DNA of 64,000 bases from an uncultured Desulfovibrio sp. (GCF_902477725.1 NZ_CABSIF010000018.1:1-64000); one strand, 5' to 3'. Positions 1 to 8,002 are shown, counted from the stretch's first letter. Made by a program: numbers and translations. Notes: generated from the sequence alone by a model not told the origin.

Positions 1-282
1 CCCGCCGTGCGGGCGCAGAGCATGCACCGCATCTGGGGCGGCGATATCATGTATGAAAAGCGTTTTGTGGCTCCGGTGCTGCGCTTTCTTGGCCATGCCC
101 TTGCCCCGGATGGCGCGGCATGGGTGGCGGAGCCGGGCCGCACAGTGTACGATGCTTTTCTGCACGCGCTGCAAAACGGCGGCTGGCAAGGCAGACGGGT
201 GTATCACGAAACAGTGGATCCCCTTTACGCCCAGCCCGTGCCCGTTACCGTACACGTTTGGGAAATCAGCCGCCGGGCCTGA
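1..282 (+). CDS. SAM-dependent methyltransferase, C-terminal part (cut by window edge)
   Basis: The reading frame is open from base 1 and stops with TGA at 280-282, so the gene begins outside the window. The visible piece, with a hydrophobic strand and an A-W-x-A-E-P-G-R segment, resembles the C-terminal half of class I methyltransferases of the small-molecule or protein-lysine type. The SAM-binding glycine loop would lie upstream and cannot be seen. It is followed after 57 bases by nikR on the same strand. Substrate unknown. Confidence 0.6.
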   Translation, partial: PAVRAQSMHRIWGGDIMYEKRFVAPVLRFLGHALAPDGAAWVAEPGRTVYDAFLHALQNGGWQGRRVYHETVDPLYAQPVPVTVHVWEISRRA

Positions 283-339
283 GTTCGGGGCGTTCTTCAA
301 CCACAGCAATCAGCCCTCACGGGCCATACGGGAAATACC

Positions 340-756
340 ATGGGAAACCTGGCACGCTTCGGCGTTTCTTTGGATGAAGATCTGCTGGAACCTTTTGACC
401 AGCTGTGCAAACGCAAAAGCTATCCCAACCGTTCAGAAGCCATACGCGATCTTATCCGCAAGGCGCTGGTGGAAGAACGCTGGAGCAACGACGCTTCCGG
501 CGCGGGTACGCTCACCCTGGTGTATGACCACCACAAAAACGATCTGGCCCGTCGGCTCATGACTATCCAGCACGATGACCACGATCTTATTGTCACCACA
601 CTTCATGTGCATCTGGATCATTACAACTGCCTTGAGGTGCTGGTGCTCAAGGGCGAACCCAAGCGTTTGCGCGCCCTGGCCGACAAACTGATCTCCTGCC
701 GCGGCGTCAAGCACGGCACTTTTACCGCTACTACTACAGGACAGGATCTGGCATAA
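340..756 (+). CDS. nikR: Nickel-responsive transcriptional regulator NikR
   Basis: The 138-residue length matches NikR. A ribbon-helix-helix DNA-binding domain occupies about residues 1-50 and an ACT-like nickel-binding domain the rest. The high-affinity nickel ligands known from the family are visible as His78, His89, His91 and Cys97, within H-V-H-L-D-H-Y-N-C-L-E. It should bind Ni(II) as a tetramer and repress nickel uptake genes. The stop codon shares one base with the start of folE2 (TAATG), so the two are translationally coupled. Pairing with a metal-related folate enzyme suggests a metal-homeostasis unit, but that is inference. Confidence 0.93.
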   Translation: MGNLARFGVSLDEDLLEPFDQLCKRKSYPNRSEAIRDLIRKALVEERWSNDASGAGTLTLVYDHHKNDLARRLMTIQHDDHDLIVTTLHVHLDHYNCLEVLVLKGEPKRLRALADKLISCRGVKHGTFTATTTGQDLA

Positions 757-1535
757 TGGAAGACGTACAGAGCCACGCCCCGCAGGTTGCCCTGAATATT
801 GACCGCGTGGGTGTTCGCGAGCTGAAGCTGCCCCTGCTGGTGCGCGACCGCTGCCAGGGGACGCAACAGACCGTGGCTACCGTAGACCTTGGGGTGGACT
901 TGCCTTCATCCTTCAAAGGTACCCACATGAGCCGCTTTGTTGAGGCTCTGGAACAATGGAACGACGAGATCAGCTATCAGTCCGTGCGGCGGCTGCTGGT
1001 CAATATCAAGGAACGGCTTGGCGCGCGGCGGGCCTATGCCCGGTTCTGCTTTCCCTATTTTATTGTCAAAAAGGCCCCTGCCTCGGGCAGCCCGGCCACG
1101 GTAGCTTATGAATGCCGCCTCACCGGCGAGCTGGACGACAAGGGCCAGTCGTTCGTTCTTGAAACCGATGTTCCGGTCATGACTGTCTGCCCCTGCTCCA
1201 AGGCCATTAGCCGCGAGGGCGCACACAGCCAGCGGGCCATGGTGCGTATGCGTTTGCGCATGCGGGCTTTTTCATGGCTTGAGGATTTCATCGATATTGC
1301 CGAACAATCCGGCTCTTCCGCCGTCTACACCCTGCTCAAGCGCGAGGATGAAAAATTCGTCACAGAGAGCGCCTTTGCCCGCCCCACCTTTGTGGAAGAC
1401 GTGGTGCGCAATGTGGCGCAAAAGCTCACGGCCCACGGGCAGGTGGAGTGGTTCAGCGTTGAGGTGGAGAGCATGGAATCCATCCACAACCACAATGCCT
1501 TCGCCCGCATTGAACGCGATCTCTCTGTTCGCTGA
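756..1535 (+). CDS. folE2: GTP cyclohydrolase FolE2 (type IB)
   Basis: A protein of 259 residues with the FolE2 signatures: K-G-T-H-M-S-R-F near residue 54 and C-P-C-S-K at 145-149, which holds the metal-binding or catalytic cysteine. It converts GTP to 7,8-dihydroneopterin triphosphate, the first step of folate and preQ0 synthesis. Type IB enzymes use metals other than zinc and are often made under zinc limitation. The start overlaps the nikR stop by one base. Confidence 0.93.
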   Translation: MEDVQSHAPQVALNIDRVGVRELKLPLLVRDRCQGTQQTVATVDLGVDLPSSFKGTHMSRFVEALEQWNDEISYQSVRRLLVNIKERLGARRAYARFCFPYFIVKKAPASGSPATVAYECRLTGELDDKGQSFVLETDVPVMTVCPCSKAISREGAHSQRAMVRMRLRMRAFSWLEDFIDIAEQSGSSAVYTLLKREDEKFVTESAFARPTFVEDVVRNVAQKLTAHGQVEWFSVEVESMESIHNHNAFARIERDLSVR

Positions 1536-1715
1536 CATGCCGCGCTGGCGGCGACTACGCAGAAGCCTGGCAGCCGTATTTTCTGAGTATGTGATAATAC
1601 TCTGAAAACCTGCCCCGACCCTTGCTTGCAAAAAACCGCAATCACCCGCCAAACGGGCCAAAAAAAAGTTTTTGTATTCGGGTAATACTTGTGCTAGTTA
1701 AGCCGTAAGGTGTGA

Positions 1716-2114
1716 ATGATGAGTAGCAGTAGCCTACAGATCGGCGCATCAGCCTTGAATGCCTTTTCGTGGGGCACGGCTGTTACAGCGCATAATGTAG
1801 CCAACGTCAGCACGGCTGGTTTTGAGCCGCGCCGTGCCGTCTACTCCAGCAATGCCAACGATCAGGGCGTCAGCTTTGAAGCCGCGCTGAAAGACGCGGG
1901 AGCAAAAGTCGGCCCCAGCTCGGACTGGAATGCCGCCAACGCCGTTCTTGATGTCACTTCCGGTATTCCCCTGGAAGCATCCGCCCCCAGCGGTACGGAT
2001 CTTGCGCGGGAATTCACTCAGATGATCTCCACCCAGCACGCCTATGAGGCAAACGCGCAGGTAGTGCGCACCAGTGATACCATGCTGGGTACGCTTTTAG
2101 ACATCAAGGCTTGA
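1716..2114 (+). CDS. Short flagellar basal-body rod family protein (FlgC-like)
   Basis: A protein of 132 residues. The N-terminus (about 5-38, with A-H-N-V-A-N-V-S-T-A-G-F) is the flagellar rod N-terminal motif and the C-terminus (about 98-132, with E-F-T-Q-M-I-S-T-Q) is the matching C-terminal helix. It resembles FlgB/FlgC rod proteins but has a very short middle. AAGG lies 5 bases before the chosen ATG; a second ATG follows directly. No other flagellar gene is nearby, so it is an isolated rod-family protein rather than a clear FlgC. Confidence 0.7.
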   Translation: MMSSSSLQIGASALNAFSWGTAVTAHNVANVSTAGFEPRRAVYSSNANDQGVSFEAALKDAGAKVGPSSDWNAANAVLDVTSGIPLEASAPSGTDLAREFTQMISTQHAYEANAQVVRTSDTMLGTLLDIKA

Positions 2115-2126
2115 CCAACTACAGAC

Positions 2127-2152
2127 AAACGGAGTTATTCCCGTTTTTTTTT
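2127..2152 (+). terminator. Intrinsic terminator after the rod-like gene
   Basis: A six-base-pair stem (AAACGG / CCGTTT) with an 8-base loop is followed by a run of T. It lies 13 bases after the stop of the rod-like gene. Confidence 0.65.
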
Positions 2153-2202
2153 GCGTGACCCGCCGTTGCCTTGTGCTGCGGCGCAACCCACACGGAGTGC
2201 CG

Positions 2203-3372
2203 ATGGGTAGATGCCTGAAACTGTGTGCGCTGACTCTGGCTTGCGCCATGAGCTTTGGCTGCGCAGTAAAAAACAACCAGCGTGATGACTACAGCACACA
2301 AGCGGAACAGCGTTTTCGCCGTTCTTATGAAGCTGCTTTTGACAACAATGAGCAGCAGGGCAGCCAGCAGCTTTTGCGCAAGGCACGGTCTGCCATTGGC
2401 ACCCCATATGTTCCCGGCGGCATGTCACCGGGTGGATTTGACTGCTCGGGATTTGTCTGCTGGGCATACAAAAGCGTTGGCGTGAGCCTGCCGCGCACCG
2501 CCCGTGAACAGTCCGTTGTGGGTAAGCGCATCAATAATGTGGAAGATATGCAGGTTGGCGATATTGTCGCCTTCCGCCACCCCCGCCGGGGCTATCACAC
2601 CGGCATCTATGTGGGTGACGGCAAGTTCATCCACAGCCCCCACCGCCGCACCACCGTGCGCGTCAATTCTCTGGACGACCCCTATTTCAAAGGCACATTC
2701 CTCGGCGCCCGGCGCGTCAAAATGGACGGCACCGAAAATCTCGTGGCCGAAGCCCAGACCCGCCTGAACGACTACGTGGAAGAAAAGGCCGTGCGCGATA
2801 TCTATCGCAGCCACAAGCCCTCCTCCCGCTCCAGCGTTGCCAGCAACGACGACCATAGAACGAGCGGCAAGGATCGCGGCAAGGAAAAAGACAAAGAGCG
2901 CTCCAGGGATAAAAATCCTTCCAAATCGCGCGAGCAGTTTGTGGAAGTGGCCAGTCTGGACAAAAAGCACTCCACCCGCAAAATAGAGGTGGAGAAGGCT
3001 GATAAGTCGTCCTCCAGGTCTTCAAACAAGGCATCCGTCAAGGAAGACAAGTCGGACAAAAAGAGCAGCGCCTCCTCGTCCAAATCCGGCTCTTCCAGGG
3101 CTGAAGCTGAAAAGTCCGAGCGCAAGAGCGAAGCCCGCAAATCTGACGCTCCCAAGGCTGAAACGCGCAAGACCGAAAACCGCAAGCCGGAAGCCGCCAA
3201 GAGCGACAGCAAGTCTGGCTCTTCCAAGGCCAGCGCCTCCAAGGGCGAATCGACCAAGCACGAGTCTGCCAAGTCTGAATCCGGCAAGAAGGACAAGGGC
3301 GACGGCAAGGTGGCTTCTTCCAAGTCTGACGATGCCAAAAGCAAAAAAACTCCCGCCAAAAACCGGGATTAG
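2203..3372 (+). CDS. NlpC/P60 cell-wall peptidase lipoprotein with Lys/Ser-rich tail
   Basis: The ATG at 2203 is chosen over an upstream GTG (2155) because GGAG precedes it and a lipoprotein signal follows (A-M-S-F-G-C, lipidated Cys20). The NlpC/P60 domain spans about residues 55-172. Its catalytic cysteine is Cys81 in D-C-S-G-F-V, and His132 and His144 are the likely partners. It should cut peptide cross-links in peptidoglycan at the outer or inner membrane. Residues from about 210 to the end are a highly charged Lys/Ser/Glu/Asp repeat-like tail, possibly a wall-binding or disordered linker. Confidence 0.85.
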   Translation: MGRCLKLCALTLACAMSFGCAVKNNQRDDYSTQAEQRFRRSYEAAFDNNEQQGSQQLLRKARSAIGTPYVPGGMSPGGFDCSGFVCWAYKSVGVSLPRTAREQSVVGKRINNVEDMQVGDIVAFRHPRRGYHTGIYVGDGKFIHSPHRRTTVRVNSLDDPYFKGTFLGARRVKMDGTENLVAEAQTRLNDYVEEKAVRDIYRSHKPSSRSSVASNDDHRTSGKDRGKEKDKERSRDKNPSKSREQFVEVASLDKKHSTRKIEVEKADKSSSRSSNKASVKEDKSDKKSSASSSKSGSSRAEAEKSERKSEARKSDAPKAETRKTENRKPEAAKSDSKSGSSKASASKGESTKHESAKSESGKKDKGDGKVASSKSDDAKSKKTPAKNRD

Positions 3373-3391
3373 AGTTCATAGGACATAATTG

Positions 3392-3904
3392 ATGCTTCCT
3401 AATATTTCTCCTGCAGAAGCCCTCAAAATGATGCAGGACCACAAGGCTCGCCTTGTGGACGTGCGTGAAGCGGACGAACTCGCCGCCTTGCGAGTTCCCG
3501 GTGCCGAAGCGGCCCCCCTTTCTGTCATTTCATGGATGGATCTGCGCCCCGCCACCGCTGAACTCCCCATCATATTTACCTGCAATTCCGGCAACCGCAC
3601 CACCAAGAACAGCGACCTGCTGCAAAAGCTTGCGGCTGGCCCCGCATGGCAGATGGAAGGCGGCGTCAGCGCCTGGGCCAAACAGGGGCTGCCGGTAGAA
3701 ACGTCCAAACAGACACTGCCCATTTTTCGCCAGATTCAGATTGGCGCTGGCGGGCTGGTGCTGGCTGGTGTGCTCGGCTCTCTGGCGTGCCCCTCGATGC
3801 TGTGGCTTTCGGCCTTTGTGGGCGCGGGGCTTGTGTTTGCAGGCGTGACAGGCTTTTGCGGTCTGGGCATACTGCTTTCGGCCATGCCCTGGAACAAAAA
3901 ATAG
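3392..3904 (+). CDS. Rhodanese-domain membrane protein (YgaP-like)
   Basis: A rhodanese domain fills about residues 1-105, with the six-residue active loop C-N-S-G-N-R containing the persulfide-forming cysteine. Two hydrophobic segments follow (about 115-140 and 145-165), as in YgaP, which places the domain at the cytoplasmic face of the inner membrane. Likely role is sulfur transfer. AGGA precedes the ATG at 3392. The next gene starts 4 bases after the stop. Confidence 0.82.
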   Translation: MLPNISPAEALKMMQDHKARLVDVREADELAALRVPGAEAAPLSVISWMDLRPATAELPIIFTCNSGNRTTKNSDLLQKLAAGPAWQMEGGVSAWAKQGLPVETSKQTLPIFRQIQIGAGGLVLAGVLGSLACPSMLWLSAFVGAGLVFAGVTGFCGLGILLSAMPWNKK

Positions 3905-3908
3905 TTTT

Positions 3909-4898
3909 ATGCACGCCGCGTCTGTTATTCGCGGCAGGCTGGCTCCCAGCCCTACCGGCTATATCCACCTTGGCAACGCCTGGGCCTTTTTGCTTGCATG
4001 GCTTGCCGCCCGGGCCAGCTCTGGCGAGGTGGTGCTGCGCATTGAAGATATTGATCCGCAGCGCTCACGCCCCGAATACACCGCAGCCCTCATTGAAGAC
4101 CTGACCTGGCTTGGCCTGGATTGGGATTATGGCCCGGACAAGCCGGAACCTGCTGGCGGGTGCATGGGGCCGTTTGAGCAAAGCCACCGGGCACAGCACT
4201 ATGCAGCGGCCATTGCGCAGCTTGGAAGTGCTGGCCTGACCTATCCCTGTTTTTGCACGCGCAAGGAATTGCGCAACATGGCAGGTGCGCCGCATGTTGA
4301 TGATGCTGGAGCGCCCTACCCTGGCACATGCCGCAGCCTGAATCAGGCGCAGCGGCAAGCCTTGCTGGAGTCAGGCCGCCGCCCCTGCCTGCGTTTGCGC
4401 TGCCCGGACGGGCCTGTGAATTTCACCGATATTGTATTTGGGCCGCAATCATTCACGCTGGCAGACTGCGGAGGCGACTTTGCCCTGCGCCGCTCTGACG
4501 GCGTTGTGGCCTATCAGCTTGCCGTGGCCGTGGACGATGCGCTCATGGGCATAAATCAGGTGGTGCGCGGGCGCGACATCCTCATTTCAACGCCGAGGCA
4601 GATTGCTCTTCTCAAGCTCCTGGGCTATGGTGCTCCCGCTTATGCGCATGTGCCGCTGCTTCTGGATGACGAGGGTGAGCGCCTTGCCAAAAGGCACCAG
4701 AGCCTCGCGCTGCGTAACCTGCGGCAAATGGGCGTAGGCCCGCGCAGAATAACCGGATTGCTCGGCGCACTTGCCGGATGCAATCCCGGCGGCAATGCCG
4801 CCAGCCCTGCGGAACTGATACCGTATTTTTCGCTTTCGCGCCTTGATGGCGATGATATCCGCCTTGGGCGCGAGCTGCTACGCGCTCTTGTGGCCTGA
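3909..4898 (+). CDS. gluQ: Glutamyl-Q tRNA(Asp) synthetase
   Basis: A protein of 329 residues resembling the catalytic half of glutamyl-tRNA synthetase. It has the HIGH-type motif (P-S-P-T-G-Y-I-H-L-G-N, residues 13-23), the zinc site Cys114-X-Cys116 with Tyr137 and Cys141, and a KMSKS-like L-A-K-R-H-Q-S near 259-265. There is no anticodon-binding domain, which is the mark of GluQ. It attaches glutamate to queuosine in tRNA(Asp). Confidence 0.9.
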   Translation: MHAASVIRGRLAPSPTGYIHLGNAWAFLLAWLAARASSGEVVLRIEDIDPQRSRPEYTAALIEDLTWLGLDWDYGPDKPEPAGGCMGPFEQSHRAQHYAAAIAQLGSAGLTYPCFCTRKELRNMAGAPHVDDAGAPYPGTCRSLNQAQRQALLESGRRPCLRLRCPDGPVNFTDIVFGPQSFTLADCGGDFALRRSDGVVAYQLAVAVDDALMGINQVVRGRDILISTPRQIALLKLLGYGAPAYAHVPLLLDDEGERLAKRHQSLALRNLRQMGVGPRRITGLLGALAGCNPGGNAASPAELIPYFSLSRLDGDDIRLGRELLRALVA

Positions 4899-4945
4899 CG
4901 GCCATTTGAATACAAACACCGCTCATGTAATGACAGAGGATGTTT

Positions 4946-5326
4946 ATGACCATGCAGAACCTGGATCAGACCTTTTTGGACAAGATTTTTCCCGCTGGCC
5001 GTGCAGATGAATTTTTTGACGCGCTCTTTGGCGGCGCAGAAGAAGGCGCTTACGACATCGGCCTTGTTTGCCGCAGTGTTGAGCCGCAAAAGGCCAAGCT
5101 GGCCTTTGAACTGCGCCAGCGTCCCGGCAAGTGCCTTGCCTGTAACCTGACCTATGGGCTGCCCCAGGTTTTTCAGCGGCACCCCATCCTGAATGTGGCT
5201 GGCGTTGCGCGCGATGTTGCCTCCCACCTTGGCTGGCCTGCGGAATCCACCAAGTGGAAGCTGGGCCACACGGAAGAAGTGAACCGCGAGCTGCACGTTA
5301 TCCCCCTCGTGGTGGAATGCGCGTAA
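4946..5326 (+). CDS. Conserved hypothetical protein
   Basis: A small soluble protein of 126 residues with no membrane segment. It starts at the ATG (4946) that is correctly spaced after GAGGA; ATG triplets at 4940 and 4952 are alternatives. The middle holds a C-L-A-C pair. I do not recognise the family and assign no function. It lies between gluQ and tRNA-Thr on the same strand. Confidence 0.6.
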   Translation: MTMQNLDQTFLDKIFPAGRADEFFDALFGGAEEGAYDIGLVCRSVEPQKAKLAFELRQRPGKCLACNLTYGLPQVFQRHPILNVAGVARDVASHLGWPAESTKWKLGHTEEVNRELHVIPLVVECA

Positions 5327-5383
5327 GCCGATCAGGCCTATCCGCTTGACAACGGCCCTGTTTTTTGGCACTTCATGTCGGTT

Positions 5384-5459
5384 GCCAGCTTAGCTCAGTT
5401 GGTAGAGCAGCTGATTCGTAATCAGCAGGTCAAGAGTTCAAGTCTCTTAGCTGGCTCCA
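5384..5459 (+). tRNA. tRNA-Thr (anticodon CGT)
   Basis: A full cloverleaf is visible: acceptor GCCAGCT paired with AGCTGGC, D-loop with AGCTCAGTTGGTAGAGC, anticodon stem GCTGA/TCAGC with loop TTCGTAA (anticodon CGT, reading ACG), T-arm with GTTCAAGTC, and an encoded CCA end. A TTGACA box at 5347-5352 may be its promoter. Confidence 0.95.
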
Positions 5460-5468
5460 CAGAATTTA

Positions 5469-5500
5469 GCCCTCACGGTGAAAACCGCGAGGGCTTTTTT
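5469..5500 (+). terminator. Intrinsic terminator after tRNA-Thr
   Basis: GCCCTC/GAGGGC and CGGT/ACCG form a stem followed by six T, 10 bases after the tRNA. Confidence 0.8.
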
Positions 5501-5517
5501 GTTGGGGTAACACCACG

Positions 5518-5679
5518 ATGTTAAAAGCGGCCCTACATCAAATACGAGGACGCATCCTCTTGCTGGGGGCTTTTCCTGAGCACGACCGGTTCAAAACTGC
5601 CCTGCCCAAGCTCTATAATACGGGTTGAGGGGCCAGGATGACTAAGATAACCTCTCTGACATGCTGGCGTTCATCGCAG
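5518..5679 (+). pseudogene. Host pseudogene, 5' part, split by the prophage
   Basis: Coding-like sequence runs from an ATG at 5518 for about 36 codons to an in-frame stop. It continues in the +1 frame (L-R-G-Q-D-D, then TAA, then D-N-L-S-D-M-L-A-F-I-A) up to the prophage border. The other part is at 44082-44186 (D-D-S-D-E-P-G, then another frame to a stop). Two frameshifts and one stop codon show decay before or after insertion. Family not recognised. Confidence 0.5.
5675..5679. repeat. Target-site duplication, left copy (CGCAG)
   Basis: These five bases directly precede the TG of the prophage end. The same five bases follow the CA of the other end (44082-44086). Mu-type transposition makes 5-base duplications. 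Confidence 0.7.
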
Positions 5680-5772
5680 TGTAACGCGCCCCTTACATTT
5701 GCTCCAAGTGCCGTTTAGTTTTGAACAAAATCGTGGACGCACCCAAGTGCCAAATATGACACAAGGGTGCGT
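5680..5772. other. Prophage right end with putative transposase-binding sites
   Basis: TG terminus at 5680. Two TGCC-starting boxes lie at 5709 (TGCCGTTTAGTTTTGAACA) and 5748 (TGCCAAATATGACACAAGG), 39 bases apart. Boxes alike in sequence and with the same 39-base spacing lie inside the other end. This fits the multiple MuA sites of Mu ends. A hairpin (ACGCACCC at 5737-5744, GGGTGCGT at 5765-5772) spans the second box and may also end the methyltransferase transcript. Confidence 0.6.
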
Positions 5773-5806
5773 TTGATTTATGTCGTAAGGCCGGGATTAA
5801 TTCCAG

Positions 5807-6664
5807 TTACTTTTTGAACTCCGGAACTGGATAGCCTTCTGCGATTAGGATGCAGGCGGCGATGGCAAATGATTGTTGCGGCGTGATGCCATTGCCAAGA
5901 GCCTTAAGGCGTGGAATCCATGACTTAGCTGTCTCGGTATCTATCCGGCCAAGCTGGTGCGGTCGGCGAGGCTCGGCCCATAAGGCATCGTCCAGCCTGC
6001 TGGCACCCCCATCATCCACTCGATGAACGATGGGTCGGCCATACCCCGCAAGCGCGGAGGCCTTGTCCGCCCGGTCAAACCTAATACCCAGCCAACCAAA
6101 AAGGCCCGCATATTGCTCGTGGTCTGCCACGATTCGTTCGAGCGGAGCAAGGAGCCTATCGTCTGCGTCAGACCTATAACCGTGGGGGTAGGCAACAATG
6201 AATACCCTTTCCCGATGGTGCGGGGCACCAAGGGCCGCTGCGGGGAGCACTTCCCATTCCGCATCATACCCGATCGAGGCCATATCTTTGAGGACGCCCT
6301 CAATGCCGAGGGAGAGCAGGCCAGACACGTTTTCTGCGATGATGTAGCGAGGCCGCACTTCTGCGATGATCCTTTTGTATTCATTCCAAAGTCCACTCCG
6401 TGATGTTGAGGTTATGCCTACACGTTTTCCCCCTACCGACACATCCTGACAGGGGAACCCGCCGCAGAGTATGTCTACCTGAGGCAATGCCTGTCCTGAC
6501 AAATTGCGAATATCGGCAAAAATGGGGATGTCTGGCCAGTGTCTGCGCAGGACAGATTGGCAGAAAGCATCTACCTCGCAAAAATACTGATGCTGAAATC
6601 CAGCCCAATGAAGGCCCAGATCACATAACCCAGCCCCACTAAACAAACTCCCTACTGTGAGCAT
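5807..6664 (-). CDS. C5-cytosine DNA methyltransferase (in the Mom position)
   Basis: A protein of 285 residues with C5-methyltransferase motifs in order: motif I near residues 6-20 (S-G-A-G-L), the catalytic Pro-Cys at 71-72 (G-F-P-C-Q), E-N-V at 111-113, the H-H-R-E-R block at 149-153, and motif X (G-N-G-I-T-P) near the end. It should methylate cytosine at a short unknown site and protect phage DNA. The target-recognition part is short. Its ATG lies inside the end of the Com-like gene, an overlap of 13 bases, as com/mom do in Mu. Confidence 0.9.
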   Translation of the reverse strand: MLTVGSLFSGAGLCDLGLHWAGFQHQYFCEVDAFCQSVLRRHWPDIPIFADIRNLSGQALPQVDILCGGFPCQDVSVGGKRVGITSTSRSGLWNEYKRIIAEVRPRYIIAENVSGLLSLGIEGVLKDMASIGYDAEWEVLPAAALGAPHHRERVFIVAYPHGYRSDADDRLLAPLERIVADHEQYAGLFGWLGIRFDRADKASALAGYGRPIVHRVDDGGASRLDDALWAEPRRPHQLGRIDTETAKSWIPRLKALGNGITPQQSFAIAACILIAEGYPVPEFKK

Positions 6665-6828
6665 CCTGTCTCCGAATGGCCATCATGTGGCTCGGAGCTG
6701 GGGCGCGTGGCCCGCAGTACAAAAAACGTCCCGCAGCGCGGGCACTTAAACTCCATCTCCAACGCTTGCCCTCTGGCCAGAAGCCTTCGGCAATGTGGGC
6801 AGCGAATGTCATCAAGAATCTGTTGCAT
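6652..6828 (-). CDS. Com-like zinc-finger translational activator
   Basis: A 58-residue protein with two zinc-binding pairs, C-P-H-C (residues 10-13) and C-P-R-C (29-32), framed by I-R-C-P-H-C-R-R-L-L and M-E-F-K-C-P-R-C-G. This matches the layout of Mu Com, which binds mom mRNA and frees its start codon. The gene overlaps the start of the methyltransferase by 13 bases, so it probably switches on methyltransferase translation late in infection. It is below usual ORF length cut-offs. Confidence 0.82.
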   Translation of the reverse strand: MQQILDDIRCPHCRRLLARGQALEMEFKCPRCGTFFVLRATRPSSEPHDGHSETGCSQ

Positions 6829-6966
6829 TATATATTGAGGGTTGCGCCCTAAGCCGTAAACACCTACCCTGTGCCGTCTCGCAGAGACACAGACAGGCGG
6901 AAACTCTGCATGAGGCCGGAATCCTCATGTGGGGCCGTGGTGCGGCACACCCGGCGCCGCGCCGGT

Positions 6967-6986
6967 GGGGGCGTTAACGCGCCCCC
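6967..6986 (-). terminator. Possible hairpin terminator after the recombinase
   Basis: A GC-rich inverted repeat (GGGGGCG / CGCCCCC) lies 15 bases beyond the recombinase stop. It has no T-run on the minus strand, so termination is uncertain. Confidence 0.3.
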
Positions 6987-7000
6987 GCCACTGTCAATCG

Positions 7001-7918
7001 TTACCTCCCTAAAATCGCCTGGGCACAGCGAAGATCCAAGTAATCAGCCCATGCTTGCAGCATCTTGCGCCGTTCCGTCAGCAGGTCGGAACGTTGATAT
7101 GCCGCCCGCACCTGGTTTTTATCGACGTGTGCCAATTGCCGCTCAATAACTTCACTTGCCCAGCCCTGCTCTGATAATGTCGTTGCGGCCATTGCTCGGA
7201 ATCCGTGGGCTGTCATGATGTCCGAGCCGTATCCCATACGTCGTAATGCTAGGTTAAGAACATGACCTGTCTCGTTTCGTGTCTTGTCCCAGCGCGACGG
7301 AAACAGCCAAGGTGTTTTACCAGTTATCGGTTGCAATTCCCGCAAAACGTCTAGCGCTTGACGCGATAGTGGCACATTGTGCGGCCGTTTCATTTTCATC
7401 TTGTTCGCAGGGATACGCCATGTTGCCGTATCCCACTCGATTTCAGTCCACGCGGCGGCAGCCAGTTCACCCGGTCGGACGAATAGCAACGCAGCCAGCT
7501 TAAGGGAACATCGGCGCTGGCAGTTGCGGTAACGCTCTATGCTGGCCATAAGCTGACCTATCTGGCGAGGTTCGGTGATAGCCGCGCGGGGTTTGCATTT
7601 GTGAGGGGTCAGCGCCCAACCAAGGTCGCGGGCCGGGTCACGACTGACAATCCCGCAAGCGATGCCGTATCGCATGATTTGAGAGATATGACTTTTAACC
7701 TTGCGAGCGACCACCAAAGTGCCGCGCTGCTCGATACGTCTCAGTATCGTCAGGATATTAGGCGCGGTGATCTTGCCCAACGGCTTATCCCCAAGCCGAG
7801 GCATAACCTCACGTTCTAGCCGCCGCCATGACTCCTCCGCATAATCAACTGCCCCCTGAAGCATGTACCTCTCCCACCAATCGCGTGCCACGGTCCGAAA
7901 TAAAACCACTTGTGCCAT
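7001..7918 (-). CDS. Short tyrosine recombinase, candidate tail-fibre shufflon recombinase
   Basis: A 305-residue tyrosine recombinase of P4-integrase type. Catalytic residues are visible: Arg148 (V-R-P-G-E-L), a Lys at about 175-177 with His180 (K-R-P-H-N-V-P-L-S), His238 and Arg241 (H-G-F-R), His264 and Tyr274. The protein starts directly with the core-binding helices (residues about 6-100). The N-terminal arm-binding domain of about 80-90 residues found in P4-type integrases is missing, and AGGAGG 4-5 bases before the ATG shows that the start is real. Mu-like phages integrate with MuA, so an integrase is not needed. Its place 45 bases from the tail-fibre repeats points to a DNA-inversion role like Rci. 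Confidence 0.85.
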   Translation of the reverse strand: MAQVVLFRTVARDWWERYMLQGAVDYAEESWRRLEREVMPRLGDKPLGKITAPNILTILRRIEQRGTLVVARKVKSHISQIMRYGIACGIVSRDPARDLGWALTPHKCKPRAAITEPRQIGQLMASIERYRNCQRRCSLKLAALLFVRPGELAAAAWTEIEWDTATWRIPANKMKMKRPHNVPLSRQALDVLRELQPITGKTPWLFPSRWDKTRNETGHVLNLALRRMGYGSDIMTAHGFRAMAATTLSEQGWASEVIERQLAHVDKNQVRAAYQRSDLLTERRKMLQAWADYLDLRCAQAILGR

Positions 7919-7922
7919 CGTT

Positions 7923-7941
7923 CCTCCTAGAATTTAGGAGG
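7923..7941 (-). promoter_or_regulatory. Hairpin hiding the recombinase ribosome-binding site
   Basis: On the minus strand CCTCCT pairs perfectly with the AGGAGG ribosome-binding site of the recombinase, with a 7-base loop. This would keep recombinase translation low. Confidence 0.5.
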
Positions 7942-7962
7942 CTTATCGGCAGATATACCAAT

Positions 7963-8002
7963 CTCCCGGCGTGGGAGGGACGCATATTGATATGATCCGC
8001 AA
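7963..8002. repeat. Inverted repeat 1, left copy (recombination site)
   Basis: A 40-base perfect inverted repeat with 8470-8509. Its first 16 bases, CTCCCGGCGTGGGAGG, are the core shared with the repeats at 10128-10157 and 10623-10652 apart from one base. Confidence 0.85.

Noticed and set aside
7001..7918. Recombinase as prophage integrase at the tRNA-Thr
   Set aside because: There is no tRNA-derived att repeat, the prophage has MuA, TG...CA ends and a 5-base duplication 220 bases from the tRNA.
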